A DNA stretch of 64,000 bases from Hybos culiciformis (Eukaryota > Arthropoda > Insecta > Diptera > Hybotidae): NCBI GenBank assembly GCA_964007475.1, contig OZ023273.1, positions 30,925,557-30,989,556 of the forward strand, written 5' to 3'. How positions within the stretch are numbered: the stretch's first letter is position 1; every line of letters starts with the position of its first letter. The notes beneath the pieces were generated by a model, which saw nothing but the letters and a program-made list of their open reading frames with translations, was not told where the DNA came from and did no database searches. Shown here piece by piece: positions 41,601 to 55,930 of the stretch. Position numbers and translations under genes: made by a program.

Positions 41601-44526
41601 TTATCTGTGAAATAAGGAGACATATTTTTTAAAGTTCTTTTATCATGAAAGTTCTCTAATTTATAATTATTAAGTGTGATTGTAAATGTGTATATTCAAT
41701 AAAACACCTATCTAACTATTTAACTTAAATTGATTTACTTCAAATATTAATTAGAAAAAAAATTTAAATTTGTGTTATTTGAATCTTAAAATAAAAAGTT
41801 AATAATTTTTTTTTAAAGCAAGATATTATATTACAATCAAAAACAATATTATTGGTTTATAATCAACATAAAATATATTCATGAGCATGAATATAGAAAA
41901 CATGTATTAAATACTAATACATATATATATGTATATTATGTATTCATATAATGTAAATATATTATATGCTATACGGTGAAAAATGTAGATACATAACGTT
42001 TACACATATTTCATCATTTCATGTTATTCATTTTTTTTTCTTCAATGAAATGAATGTCATGTTCACACTTTGTTAAATTCCTCAAAATCCGTCACCAAAA
42101 GTGTTAAAGGTTTTTGTTTTAGGTCGATAAACATACAAATAAAAAAAAAAACTTAAATTGAGAAAGCTAAGGGTTGTTATACCCATAATATTCCTTTAAA
42201 CAACATAAATTTCCTAGTTTTATGTATAGAATGGTTAATATTTGAAAATAATCCTATGAATGAAAACATACATATAAGTATGTCAAGCCGTAAGCTGTTA
42301 ATTTCCTTAAAAATATATATGTACGGACGTAAGATATGTTGCTTGTGTATATTTTATTGTACAAAATTGAACATTTTTAAATGTATGAACATTTTTTAAT
42401 AATTGTATTTGATTAAAGATAGTGAACCTGTAACATAAGTTTTTTTTTTGATGTAAAATGGTTAATGACATCAATTTAAGCTTACAATTTTATTTTTTTT
42501 CTAAGACATTTATATACTTTCGGAAAAGCTTTATTTCACTAATAAACGTTCGTTCGGAGTAGGAAAAGTTTCAATATATAATAATTTTGTAACTTGCTTA
42601 AATTTTTTTTTATTTTTTTTTTTTGGGAATTTAACGTATACTGTATAACATATGAGTTTGACAGCAAAAATAAATACATATACATTGTATATTAATGGTG
42701 TATTACATAAAAGAAATTTTGTTTTTATATTTACTTCATTCCCATATACATTATGTATAACCGTAGTTACCAAGGGGTAACTGTGTTTGATCTATTAAGT
42801 GGTCACTTAATAGCCTTTGCTAATAGATATTAAGGATTATTTTTTATTTTGTCAATGCTTAAAAGTTTTTTAAATCATTGAAACTTGAAAAATTTAATAA
42901 AAAAAAATAAATAAATAAACTAAAGGGTTTCTTTTTACATTGATTCCAATGTAGATACTACATAATTATAAATTTAACATTGAGACTAATAACAAATAAT
43001 ATGGTATTATGTTATGACAATTAATAATTTTTTACTAATTTTTTAAATGTTTATTCATATAGGGTCGTTTAATATGTTTCTAACAACACTTGATAAAAAT
43101 TCATAAAAAAAATATGGTGAATTAAATTTTTGTTTGGAAAATTAAGAAACTGTGAAAATAATTTTTTGCTTTATTGCTACTCACGATTTAATTTATTTGT
43201 CGAATTACTACATCTAAATGGGTCTAAATATAATTTTTTTGTTTCTCTAAGACACATTACTTAATTCAGTTTTCTTAGTACACTATATATTCCACCTTTT
43301 CGACTGTCGTTGGGAGCTGAAAGGATGAAATGAACTGAAATCTCAGAAGCTTTCTAGAATATCATAAATTCCATGTGGAATTAATTTAAGTTGTGCGTGT
43401 AAATAAAAATTCCTACGCCGTTCTGTCTATATAAAAATATAACCATATAACATATAACATTCTAAAATTTCTGTACAAAATATAATAAAATGTATCTACT
43501 TTTAGACGTCAAAAACAAAATTTAACAGATTTGGACGTCTAGGAAAAGTCTGAGCGTTAAAATAAATAAAAGTTTTTTTTCTAAAATTTGTTATTTTTTT
43601 TTTTTTTATAAAATTATTGTTTGTTTTACGTTTTGATGAAAAATATTTTAATTTGAAACGATTATTTTAATTTGTGTATCAAATTTTGCAAAACTTTTTT
43701 TTTTATTGTTTTTGCTTGTTTAACAAACAAGTTTTTTAAGCTTTTGCAAGACATAAAAAAAATATTTGCGGAAATATTTTAATAGAATTAAATGTATTTA
43801 AAAACGTAAAAAAAATAAAAAAATAGGAAATTATTATAATCATAATAATTGTGTTGTTTTTATCATTTTATTTTTTTTTATTTTATTTTATATTTTATAT
43901 TTGCAAGAAAAAAAAAATAAAAAACTAATATTTCTAACAGACACAAGAACATAAAAATTAAAATAAAATTAGAAGAGAATGATATGTAAGCACAGTGTCC
44001 TTGGACTTATTATTTTTATTTTATATACATATTTGTTTTTTCTTGTTATTATATAAAAATTATGCAAATTAGGTTTTTTTTATGTTTTGCTTTGTTATGA
44101 ATATTTAGGAGGCATAATGTTGAAAAAAATAAAAAATAAATAAATAAAAATCACGAATACAGAGTCTTGAGAAGAAAAGCCCATGAATTAAATTGAGAAC
44201 TATAACCATTTTAGCATAAAAGAATAATTAAGCAAAGATGTGAAGTATTGTGAACAAGACGTTTAACAAGTTTTTAAAACGGAATAAAAATAGCTTTTAA
44301 ATTATAATATAAGGTACATATGGGCAATATGTCATTGGGTTATTCCAAGTATATATAGTATAGGTATATTGTATATCGTATTAGTATGAAATGGATACAT
44401 AAATAAATTAAAATTTTGCAAAATTTTTTATTATGTTTGAAGTTTAGGATGATTTAAGCCAGGTTTTGTTAGCCCTGAATCCTTACAAGTTCCATAAATA
44501 GTAATGTGATTATGAAAGCAATTACT

Positions 44527-44587
44527 TATATTCACACAGGAAGAAGGAGGAACAATGTAGATTTCATAAGTTTCCTGTGTGAGTATA
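44527..44587. repeat. Inverted repeat, 16-bp arms
   Basis: TATATTCACACAGGAA at 44527-44542 pairs with TTCCTGTGTGAGTATA at 44572-44587 with one mismatch, leaving a 29-base loop. Could be a small hairpin RNA or a relic of a short inverted-repeat element; the stem is shorter than a typical pre-miRNA. Confidence 0.65.
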
Positions 44588-46242
44588 AAAAATTATTTTC
44601 ATGTCACATTAATATATACTAATAATAATTATAAAATAATATAGTACTATAATATATGTAATATGATTGTTGAATTTAATATAACCACTAAGGGTAAATG
44701 CTTTAAATCGATATATATGCAGTCTTGAAATATAGGAAAGTTTAATATTGCATTAATTATTGATAATAAAAAAAATTTTCGAAGTATGACAGCAATTAGA
44801 TTATTTTTTTTTTTTGTTTTTTTTTTTACTAACAACTAAAATTTAATTCTGTTATATATTATGTCATTCATTATTAAATTTCAAAAAATTAGAAATAACA
44901 ATCTGCATTTATATAAACAATAACTTCAACTGTGCACATAATAAATGGGAAGAAAATTTTTTATTTGAGAGCTTTATTGATATAGGTACATATATGTTTT
45001 CTTATTTTTATATTTTGAGATAACATAAAAGATAATGTGTATCTACTACAAAAAAAGAAGAATATTTTTTTTTAATCTTTGTTTTTTTTTTTTAAGAAGA
45101 TTATCAAATATAAAAATTTCTGTTTACACAAATTTTTAAATTATATTTATATAATAAAAATATTTAAGAAATTTTACAAAAATTACTTATTCAATAATGA
45201 CAACCAAAAAACAAAGATTTCCCTCTTCTTTCAATAAAAAAAAAGAGAAAAAAAAAACAGAATGAAAATATGTGTATTCAAAACCTTTTCCATTAAATTT
45301 CATAATTGAAGATTAATATTTAATTTATTTGGACAGTTTTTATTTTTTCTTACTTATATTCATTTTTAGAACTTTAACCTTTATTGGCATGGCATTATGA
45401 TAACGTTTTTTTTCTTTTTTATTTCTAATTTGTTTTATTGAAAAATAAAAGATATACAATTTCATGGCTTTTGCGGTAAAATTTATTCTTTTGAAAATAA
45501 TAATTGGTAAAATTAAAAAAATTATTTATATGTATATATTTATTTTCAATTCATTAAAAGAAGATTAAAATCAATATTGAAAACATTGAGTATAACATAA
45601 CATATACATATACAAAAATATAAGAGCTGTAAAAATTCAATATCTTAGGCTTTCAGTACTTGATTACACAGTAATTGTATTTGAATCAATAGTTACTCTA
45701 TTTCGTTTATAATTTTTTTTAAATTCAATTTTCTTTTCATTTGTATACATATATTTTTTAATAAATTTCGACAGACAAAATCACTAGAATTAAATAGCTT
45801 ATTGTTCATATGTAGTTTATGAATCATTCAGTAATATAAAATATTAATCTTCTAATTAATTTAAAAATTAAAATAATAACCCCTTTGATCTATATAGGTT
45901 GTAAAGGTAGTGGTGTGTAGCTCTTCAATATAATTTGATAGACAATCATGTATTATGCTAAAATTTAATTTTGGTGAATGAATAAAATTAATAAAAATAA
46001 AAATAAAATAAATAATAACAAATATTTTTAATGAAAATGCTGTTAATACAAAATTTTATAATTAATATTTTTTAGAAACACCCTTATCAGTTAGTCTGTT
46101 TATTATTATCAATTACTCTTGAAAAAAAAAAAGTTAAACTAAAGATTAAAGTAAAGTATTTGTATCAAAACTTCAAAACAAAAATTTCTTTTTGGCTTAT
46201 CTGAATTTTCTGCAATCTATTTAAAAATAACAAAAAATTTAA

Positions 46243-47999
<1,757 letters not shown>

Positions 48000-48121
48000 G
48001 CAAGAATTACTAGACTTAGAGTAAAGTTATTTAAACTTATAAAATGTAAAAGTTAATTATTCAAATAATGTTTACCTAAATTTCTGTCAAATAGAGAAAA
48101 AAAATATAGTTTATAACTTAC

Positions 48122-48266
48122 TTTTATATCACGAGGAGTTTTCATTTCTTGACGCCTTGTTGGTGAACCAGGTTGATCAGAATAAACTAAATTTCTTATT
48201 GAGCCACGAAATCTTGGCTCAAATATTACACTTGGCAGTGCGAGTAAAGCTAATTTAGTATTATAC
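48122..48266 (-). CDS. Nrx-1: Neurexin-1 exon: C-terminal part of LNS1 domain
   Basis: Neurexin is a presynaptic single-pass adhesion protein built from LNS (laminin G) and EGF modules. This 145-nt exon gives 48 codons after one base that completes a split codon. It includes LPSVIFEPRFRGSIRNLVY and SDQPGSPTRRQEMKTPRDIK, the closing strand of the first LNS domain and the start of the linker to EGF-A. The acceptor is a T-rich tract ending in AG at 48267-48268 and the donor is AAA|gtaagt. The intron before it is phase 2 and the one after is phase 0, joining in frame to the exon at 27367-27420. The nested glycosidase gene on the plus strand ends 122 bp from this exon's donor. The upstream part of LNS1 was not found before 64000. 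Seen: frame, splice sites, motif. Known: neurexin domain order. Confidence 0.95.
48181..48186 (+). promoter_or_regulatory. Possible GH1 polyadenylation signal AATAAA
   Basis: First canonical AATAAA after the GH1 stop at 47999; none occurs in 48000-48180, where only a weak TATAAA variant near 48036 is seen. The hexamer is inside the neurexin exon on the opposite strand. If used, the GH1 3' UTR would be antisense to part of that exon. Confidence 0.3.
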
Positions 48267-49512
48267 CTAAAAAGAAAAAAAAATACAAAACAAATTTATT
48301 TTTATTTTAAAAATTTAATATATTAAAATATCTAATCGCTACAATAATCTTAAAACTTATAATAAAGTATGATATATAAAAAAGATTAATATTGAACTTA
48401 ATGATCAAAAAAAGTTTATACTCAACAGTTTTTAATATATCTGTAGATATATATATGTATTTACTTAATAAATTAAATTCTATGGCTGAAATTGAGAAAC
48501 ATATAAATTTTGATTATTTAAAATAACAATTTTTTTATAATGATTTTACAATCTCAATTACCTAATTAAAGTTCATTAAAAAACTTTGAACGTACTAATG
48601 AAAAAAGAAAACATTGATTAAATTTTCTTGGCATGATATTTATCCAAAAAAAAAAAATAAATAAAAAATCAATTTTTTATCTGCCTTAGGAAAACAAAAA
48701 AATATAAATTTTCATTTTAAATAAGAAACTCATTATTGAAAAGGTATACATTGTTTGGTTTTAATTCCCCAACGTTATTAAAATTCACCAAAAGAGCAAA
48801 TATCGAAGTCAAAAGATTTTCAATAAAAGCAATGATCCTTAAAATTGCCTTAAAATTTTCTTATTATTGGTTTTATTTTTGTTTTTATTAATTTTAGGTT
48901 TGATTAAACTTGGTGGAATTTTTAGTTAAACTTAAAACATATAATAAAGAAAATTTTAAATAAAGAAAATTTTTTACAATAAACATTTATTTCAGATCTT
49001 TTATTTTCGCTTCTGGCATTGTGTAATAATGACAGAAGTCCTTGCGTCATATTTATGGTTCTTTGATTGATAGAGATATTAGTCGCGAATTTAGTCGAAA
49101 CAATTTCTGAAGAAAAATAGGCCGAACTGGAAAGATTTTCAATCATATTTTGGGAATTTCGGCCAAAATTGTACATAAAAAAATATTTTCCGAGTACATG
49201 TTACAAAATATAATTTTTACACTAACATTATTTTAACAAACTAATAAATTGAAATTAATAAAAAATAAATTTTAGAACTCTGAATCCATTGGGGTTATAA
49301 ATTTGTAAAAATTAAAAAATGTTGTACATAAATTGCAGGGCGGAAAGCGTTTTCAAATGTACTTAAGATTTTTTTTAAGTTCTTTCAATTGACATTATTA
49401 TACTTAATATATGTACAATTCGGTACACTAATTTTCTTTAAAACCTATTGAAGCTTCCGAACAATTTTTAAAAAAGTAATATTTTGACCAAAATAAAAGA
49501 TTGTTAAGCAAA

Positions 49513-49766
49513 GGTTTCCTAAGAAAGTGGGCCGTCGTATAGTGCACATTGACTATGACTACACAAATTAGATATTCTGGTTTTCTAGAGAGCGGCCTTA
49601 AATAATGGTGAGAAATATTATCAGGCCGTTTTGAATTCCAAATTATGAATTCAATGTGGAATGTTTATGTTTATATATCTAAACACCGTTTTTACGGCCA
49701 CTTTTTTTATATCTATTTTCGTACATTATATTACGGCCGCTATAATGGGAACACTTTTCTTAAACC
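49513..49766. mobile_element. Candidate MITE, CGGCC-rich with short TIRs
   Basis: About 254 bp starting GGTTTCCTAAGAAAGTG and ending CACTTTTCTTAAACC, which are imperfect reverse complements. Inside are five GGCC motifs, an inverted pair around GTGGGCCGT/ACGGCCAC and no open frame. The composition differs sharply from the flanks. No target-site duplication is clear, so the boundaries are tentative. Confidence 0.45.
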
Positions 49767-51442
49767 GTACAATATTTTGAAATTTAAACTTTTTCATCAA
49801 GTTTAATAATTATAAGCGTGTACGATGTTAAAGATAATGAAAATAAATAAAAATTATCTATAAAAAATTTCTATTATGAAAAACGTTAAACAAGCGTTCA
49901 AATCAATAACTTCAGCACAGTGATCTAATATGGGCTGAAATTATTTAAAAACAGTTTATGACGTAAATTTTTTATCTATGAAATTAATTAAATTTATATT
50001 CAATATTTATTTAAAGTGTTTCTGACTTTTATAATAATTTTAATTTCCTTGATTGTAAATCATCTGTTGACATTAGCGATAAATTTAATGCACTATATTT
50101 TATTTTCAATGTGTGTCTCCTATTCCAACGCTCCCCTTAATGTAATATTACAAACAGTGAAGATTCACATAGTTGAAAATACAAAAAAATATCGATTTCA
50201 AAATTGCTAAGGAATTAGATTAACCGAAAAAAAACATTATTTGATTTTTTTTATGTACCTAACGTATTTTCTTTGTATTTTTAAATAAAATAAATATCCT
50301 GCAGAGATATATAAAAAAGGATATTTAAAAATTTATGTTTTCTTTTTTTTTTTTGTTTTTCAGTTAAATTAGAAGTTCTCCTCAACAATAATTTTCGAAA
50401 TCGTTTTTCTCAGTTTGAAGAATATAATATTATACTTTTTTTTTAAAGGCTATACGTTTTATTTATTTCTATACCTATTTTTATTTTTATTTTGAAGTGA
50501 AAAAAAAGAGACAGGTTGGACATGTAAATATGGTTTCTATCCCAGGTGGTAACTTAATGTCTCCTAAATATAATGTACATTTTAAGTTTTGCAAACATTA
50601 ATTTTGTGTCTAAGTGTTTTTATATCGTTATTTTTTTTTTATAATACCTTTTCGTTTGTTTTTCATCTCAAGAGTATTGAATTTCATCAAAGAGATATAC
50701 AATATATACTCTTTGGTTTATGTACACTTGTACAATGAATAGATTATAGTTTATTACTAAAAATATAATTCACATTTATGCAGGCATATTTTTTTCTAGA
50801 TTAATTTTCGTTTCAATATTTTATGACGTTATAATATACACAACTGGCAACACTATCAATATTAAAATATAATTTTAATTGCATAATATGTAATACTAAT
50901 TGCATTAATTGCATATACAAGAATTATCTGAATAAATTTAATAATTTTTAAAAAATAGTTATAATTAGGTTCACGATATTATTATATTTCGCCGATTTCA
51001 TTAATTATAATTTTGTTTTATTTTATTTTTTATATGAATTCAATATATTATTTTACAACTTAGTAGATAATAATAGTAGAAAAAACCAAACGGATATCTT
51101 AGTTTATTTAATTATTTTATGCACTAATAATTTGCAACTGCACTCTTAGAAAAACGGAGTTTATGGAACTCCGAAACGGAGTTCAATAGAGTCCATCATC
51201 TATCGGAGTTATTTATTTTTAATTATAAATAGTGAATTATTTACTCTTTTTCTTAGCTAAATTGAAACACCGTTTAAAAGTTTAATAAACTACCTTCAGG
51301 AGTTTGATTTTATTCCTTTTTTTTTACAAAAGAAAATAAATTTTAATTTTTTTATTTAATTTAAATTTTTATATTTTTTTTATTTATTAGAACTTTTTTT
51401 TATTATTTTTATTAAATCTATGATTTTATTTCTTTTATTTCT

Positions 51443-51508
51443 TTGGGATTCGAACCTGCGTCCTTAGCATTGCAATCCGCCAACACTCCCACTCAGCTAC
51501 GGTGTTGA
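51443..51508 (-). other. tRNA-like segment with Pol III A and B boxes
   Basis: On the minus strand, TAGCTGAGTGG (51489-51499) fits the A box consensus at every fixed position and GGTTCGAATCC (51446-51456) is a perfect B box, 32 bases apart as in tRNA genes. The T stem and acceptor stem do not pair, so it is not a working tRNA; a tRNA-derived SINE fragment or captured tRNA relic fits better. Confidence 0.6.
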
Positions 51509-51574
51509 AATTTAAAAAGTGTATAAAATAGAAAATATAAATTTGTTATTTCGGTCATTTGCAATGCTAAGGAC
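51460..51574. repeat. 16-bp perfect inverted repeat inside the TIR element
   Basis: GTCCTTAGCATTGCAA at 51460-51475 and TTGCAATGCTAAGGAC at 51559-51574 are exact reverse complements. One arm lies within the tRNA-like segment, suggesting that part of it was duplicated in inverted orientation. Confidence 0.85.
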
Positions 51575-54500
51575 AGAATTTTGTAAAAACTTTGTACGGA
51601 GTTCAATATCAAAATTTCAACTTAATAAAAAAAACAAAAAAAAAACAAAAAATAATTACGGTAATATATTACTGTAACTCCGAAAGTAGTTAACTTAACT
51701 TCTAACAAGATTTGAAAAAAACTTTGTACGGAGTTCAATATCGAAATTTCAGCTTTACTTAAAAAATAAAACTCCGAAAACATTCTCTATTTCCAAAAAA
51801 GAAAAGTATACTCCTGAAACTTCGAAAATAGTTCAATAGTTAAATTAAACTTCTGAGCAAAGTTTCAAAAGTTTTACTTCATCGAAATGTTATTCAGTTG
51901 CTCTAAAAAAGGATATATTCATAACTCTATCCTTCGGAGTTCCAGCACGTTGGACTTTTCTAAGAGTGTGTAATTACTAGCTCTAGCTTCTATACAAATA
52001 TATCTAGTTTCTATATACAAATATATCTATACATAATAATGTTTACTTTACTATCATTAACTTTTACATAATATATCAGTTAGCTATATGCTCAATTAGT
52101 CCCAGCCTTGTGTTATTTTAATACATTAATGTACATTTCACATTTTTAGGTTCCCATTATTCACATTTTTCTAAATTACAAAAAAAAAAAATGATAAAAA
52201 AAATAATATTTTTAATGAAAAAAAGGCTGTCTACTTAAAAAAAAAAAGTCTGTATAAACAGAAGATGACAGTCCACATTTCTCATAATTTTAGACAATTG
52301 CAAAGTCACATCTGTACATTTTACAAAAGTTTTAAAAATAATGAAGTTTAGTACAAAAAAAAGAAAAATGTTCTTACTTTTTAAGGAATAAAATATTCTT
52401 ATTTCTGTCAAATATTTATTGGTAACAATGAAAATTATTGCAAAACTTTTTTTTTGTTACAACAAACATTACTTAACTATTATAGTCAATTATTCACATT
52501 GCCTATATCTACTTAATTAAAATTATATATGTGGGTACAAATATTTATTGACAAATTCATTCACACTTAAGCTTAATGGTGGTCACTTAAATTACAGTAA
52601 TAAGCCAGTGTAGATGAAATAAAAAAATTAATAAATGTTTATTTGCTGATAAATTTGATTAGACGGAGAATTATGTTATGTTTGAACCGAAAAATTATTG
52701 CAAGATACGGAAACGTTTTATTTCTGACTAAACAAAATCGCTAACAACTTTTTTAGGTAAAAAAAACTTTAAGATAAAAATAAATTTCCCACAGTCCATT
52801 TAATTTAATGACAATACTATTATTAAATTTTCATTATAATTTATAAATATACTGTTCGTTTCCTATTGAAAATGGACCCTTGGAAAGGAATGCCAATCTT
52901 ATGTAATTTTAAATTATATATAAACAAAATAAAACTATATCATTCTATTTTTTTTTTTTATAAATTCTTAGTTTATTTATTTTTTTTTTTTTTTGAAAAT
53001 TATTTCCTTTATTAACTTTTTTGTTATATAAGAATGCTATTCAATAAAACTGCGTGCCAATGATAATAATGGACTCATATTAATTTAATGACTTTATAAA
53101 CAACTTATTTTTATATCTTTAGTTAATTCATATAATAGTTCGAAGAAGAAAAATAACAAACTAAATTGTCAAGAATTTACTTTTTAGCATGTAACCTAAG
53201 CATAATGTTGTAAACAATCAGTATCATACATTATATAATATAAAAAGAAGAATAGAAATTTTGATATTCGCAACTATCTTGAATATTATGTATGAAAAAA
53301 TTATCTAACGAAAAAAAAAAATAATTTCATTTTCTTGAAAATGATTTTCAATAATATTTTTTCCGTATATTTTTTCTTAACACACTATACTAAAAATAGA
53401 ATTTTTTGTGACTTTTCTTCTCTAGAATGCCTTTTCACATTGATATAAAAAAATAAAGAAAAAAAAAACTAAAAAGGATATCATTATAAGAAGGAAACTA
53501 AATTGTCATAAATGACCATAATGTGTTTTTAGAAAGATTTAGGATTTCTTCTTTTGGGGTTTTTTTTCCCCAAAAATAAAAATAAAACAATAATACTAAA
53601 AGAGAGAAAAAAAAAAGCTTTGAAAATTTGAAAAATATTATCACTAGGATTGGTATTTTATGGTGCTAAAAAATTATGGAACAGTGTTTTTCCTGTTTTT
53701 TTTTTTTATATATTCCTTTCCTAAATGGAAAAATAAGAAAATAAATGGTAAATAAAGACGGAAATAAAAATGACAATCATAAATTTATTTTTAAAACTTT
53801 ACAAAAATATATATATTTTTTTTTTCACTTATTTTTCTCTTAATTTAACTTCAATGTTAATTAGCTGTAAGCAACATACTAGAGTTCTCATACATTGGTT
53901 TAGAATTTTATTTTCATTATAAATGTACATACTTCATTAACAAAAATTAAATTTGGATTTTTGAACAGTAAACATTTAAAGCTCTCATACACAAATTTAT
54001 ATGCCAGATAATATCTGTATTTGATTTTGAGACTTTCATTTGAAGTTTTTTTTTTTTGTTAGGTTTATGAAGTGTATTAATGAAATTGGAAAAATAAATC
54101 TATATTCTGTTCAAGTTGTAATCAAACTTAATTCAAATGATTTTCCTTTTATATATGTTGCAAAAGAATTTTTTAGCTTTATTAAATTTTTGTAAACAAA
54201 AAAACCCAACCAGTAAATAAATAATTTTTTTCTCACTTCAGAATGAAAAAAAAAAAAAAAGGAAATGGTTTTGGAATTTAATTTTTTCAACACAAAAAAA
54301 AAAAAAAAACAAAAAATAAAAGGATGAGGCGATTCAATTTTTTCCAGTTTTTCATATTTTTTCCGCGAAAAAAGGATATTAAATAAATGACTGTTAAAAT
54401 GATCTGAATTTTAAATTAGATTGTCTCTGGAGACAAATTATTGTTTATGATGGTATTAATAATCATATTTTTTTTTTATTTCCTTCTTTTACTGTTCCTT

Positions 54501-55754
54501 TCATTTCCCCCAAAAATATATACATACATATATATAATAATAAATTAAAAGAGTTGATGACTTGGAAAATTTTTTTCAAGACAACAGAACACTTTAAAAG
54601 AAAAAGAAAAAAACGATTATTTTCATTTTTAACCAAACGATAATAAGGAGTAAAATTTTATTAATTTATATCAAAAAAACTGTTGAAAAAGGCTAATCTT
54701 TTAATTATAATCTTCAACATTTTTCTTCTTCTTCTTCTAATTCTCTTCATTTTTTGTTATTATTATTATTATTATTCTTATAAAAAGTATTAATGATTAT
54801 GTGTACAAAAAAACATCATATTTCATTCTAAAGAAAATCCATATAATAAGAATAATAATTTTTTTCTTTATATTTTTACTTGATAGATTTTATTGAAAAT
54901 TTTTTAAATCTTTAGGGAAATTTTTGTTTTTTGCGTTAAGGGTCGAGTGAAATTGTCAATTTGGTGAATATTAAAATCATTTGCTTTTAACTTTCAACTT
55001 TCTTTATGAGTCTTCTTTGTTTTATTAAAAAAAAATTATAAAGTTATTGATTGAAAAAAATAAGTAAATAAGGTTTTTTTTTCAAATTTTCCTTAGAAAA
55101 AATGTTATAATTTTAAATAGTAAGAAAAATATTATAGCTGTACAGATCAATTTAGAATCTAAACTTCTAAGTATAAGAAATTGTAATGTATAATGTTGAA
55201 ATGAGAAATAAATTGAAATTGAAATTGAAATAAAGTTATTGATATCGATACTTCGTGTTTTAAAACTAAATAATGTTAAATGTAAATTCTTCTGGCATAG
55301 TTTTTGCTTTAATGACTTTTTATCTTTTGTACAATGAAAAGAAATGTGCAAAAATTTAGAAAAAATTAACTAAATATAATAGATTTAATTTTAACATAAT
55401 AACATAAACGAATGTTAACTTTGAAATATTTACTTAGGTGCGACTAAAATATTAAATCTGAAGTTTAATTTTTCTTTAGGATTGTTTAGAAATTGATAGA
55501 AACTAAAAATTTGATCCATATAAATTTTTTGACAAAGTTGTTGAATTTTTTTTATTTTTTGTTCTCTGTGATTTGCAAGGACAAAAGCTTCGAATCAATC
55601 ATGTTAGGAAAAATTAAGAAAATGACATAAAAATTAATCCTAAGCAAATACAAAATTTTTTTTTGCATAAAGTTTTTAATTTTGTTTTTCTTTATTAATA
55701 TTTAACTCTATTTTTAAGTATGTCAATAACAATATTGAGATGTATATATGTTAC

Positions 55755-55930
55755 GGCCGGCGAATGTACGAATTCTGGTAAATGTGAGTTTACTTTTGGT
55801 AAATGTTAATATTACAGTACATTTACCGGCCCGATTGGTCCCATTTTTGTGTAGGGCCAAATAGGTGGGTGCGGAGTGGCGGGCGGGCGAACTGGTGGTC
55901 GGTCAGTGGGATTTGCGGCGCGCGCAAACA
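55755..55930. mobile_element. GC-rich island with inverted repeats, unclassified
   Basis: GGCCGGCGAATGTAC (55755-55769) and GTACATTTACCGGCC (55817-55831) are inverted repeats with two mismatches; GGTAAATGT occurs twice more between them. Immediately after follows a G-rich block (about 55855-55926) containing GCGGAGTGGCGGGCGGGCGA and ending in GCGGCGCGCGC. Composition is far from the surrounding AT-rich intron. It may be the end of a mobile element or a CpG-rich regulatory block; no coding frame is evident. Confidence 0.4.

Larger units (their letters stand above)
51141..51968. mobile_element. Non-autonomous TIR DNA element, 828 bp
   Basis: Ends are perfect 13-bp inverted repeats, CACTCTTAGAAAA and TTTTCTAAGAGTG; similarity resumes further in with GGAACTCCGAA on both ends, giving TIRs of about 35 bp with a divergent middle. 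The interior is rich in ACTCCGAAA/CGGAGTTCAAT motifs, including a direct repeat (TTTGTACGGAGTTCAATAT) about 132 bp apart near 51591 and 51723. No transposase frame is present, so it would need an autonomous partner. Flanks share only TG, so the superfamily cannot be set from target-site duplication. A tRNA-like segment is embedded. Confidence 0.75.

Noticed and set aside
48922..49176. 84-codon minus-strand open frame (MYNFGRNSQNMIENLSSSAY...) considered as upstream neurexin exon
   Set aside because: No LNS1 motifs and no compatible splice phase or donor leading into the exon at 48266.
51443..51508. Functional tRNA gene
   Set aside because: A and B boxes are perfect, but T-arm and acceptor stems do not pair, so only a tRNA-derived relic is called.
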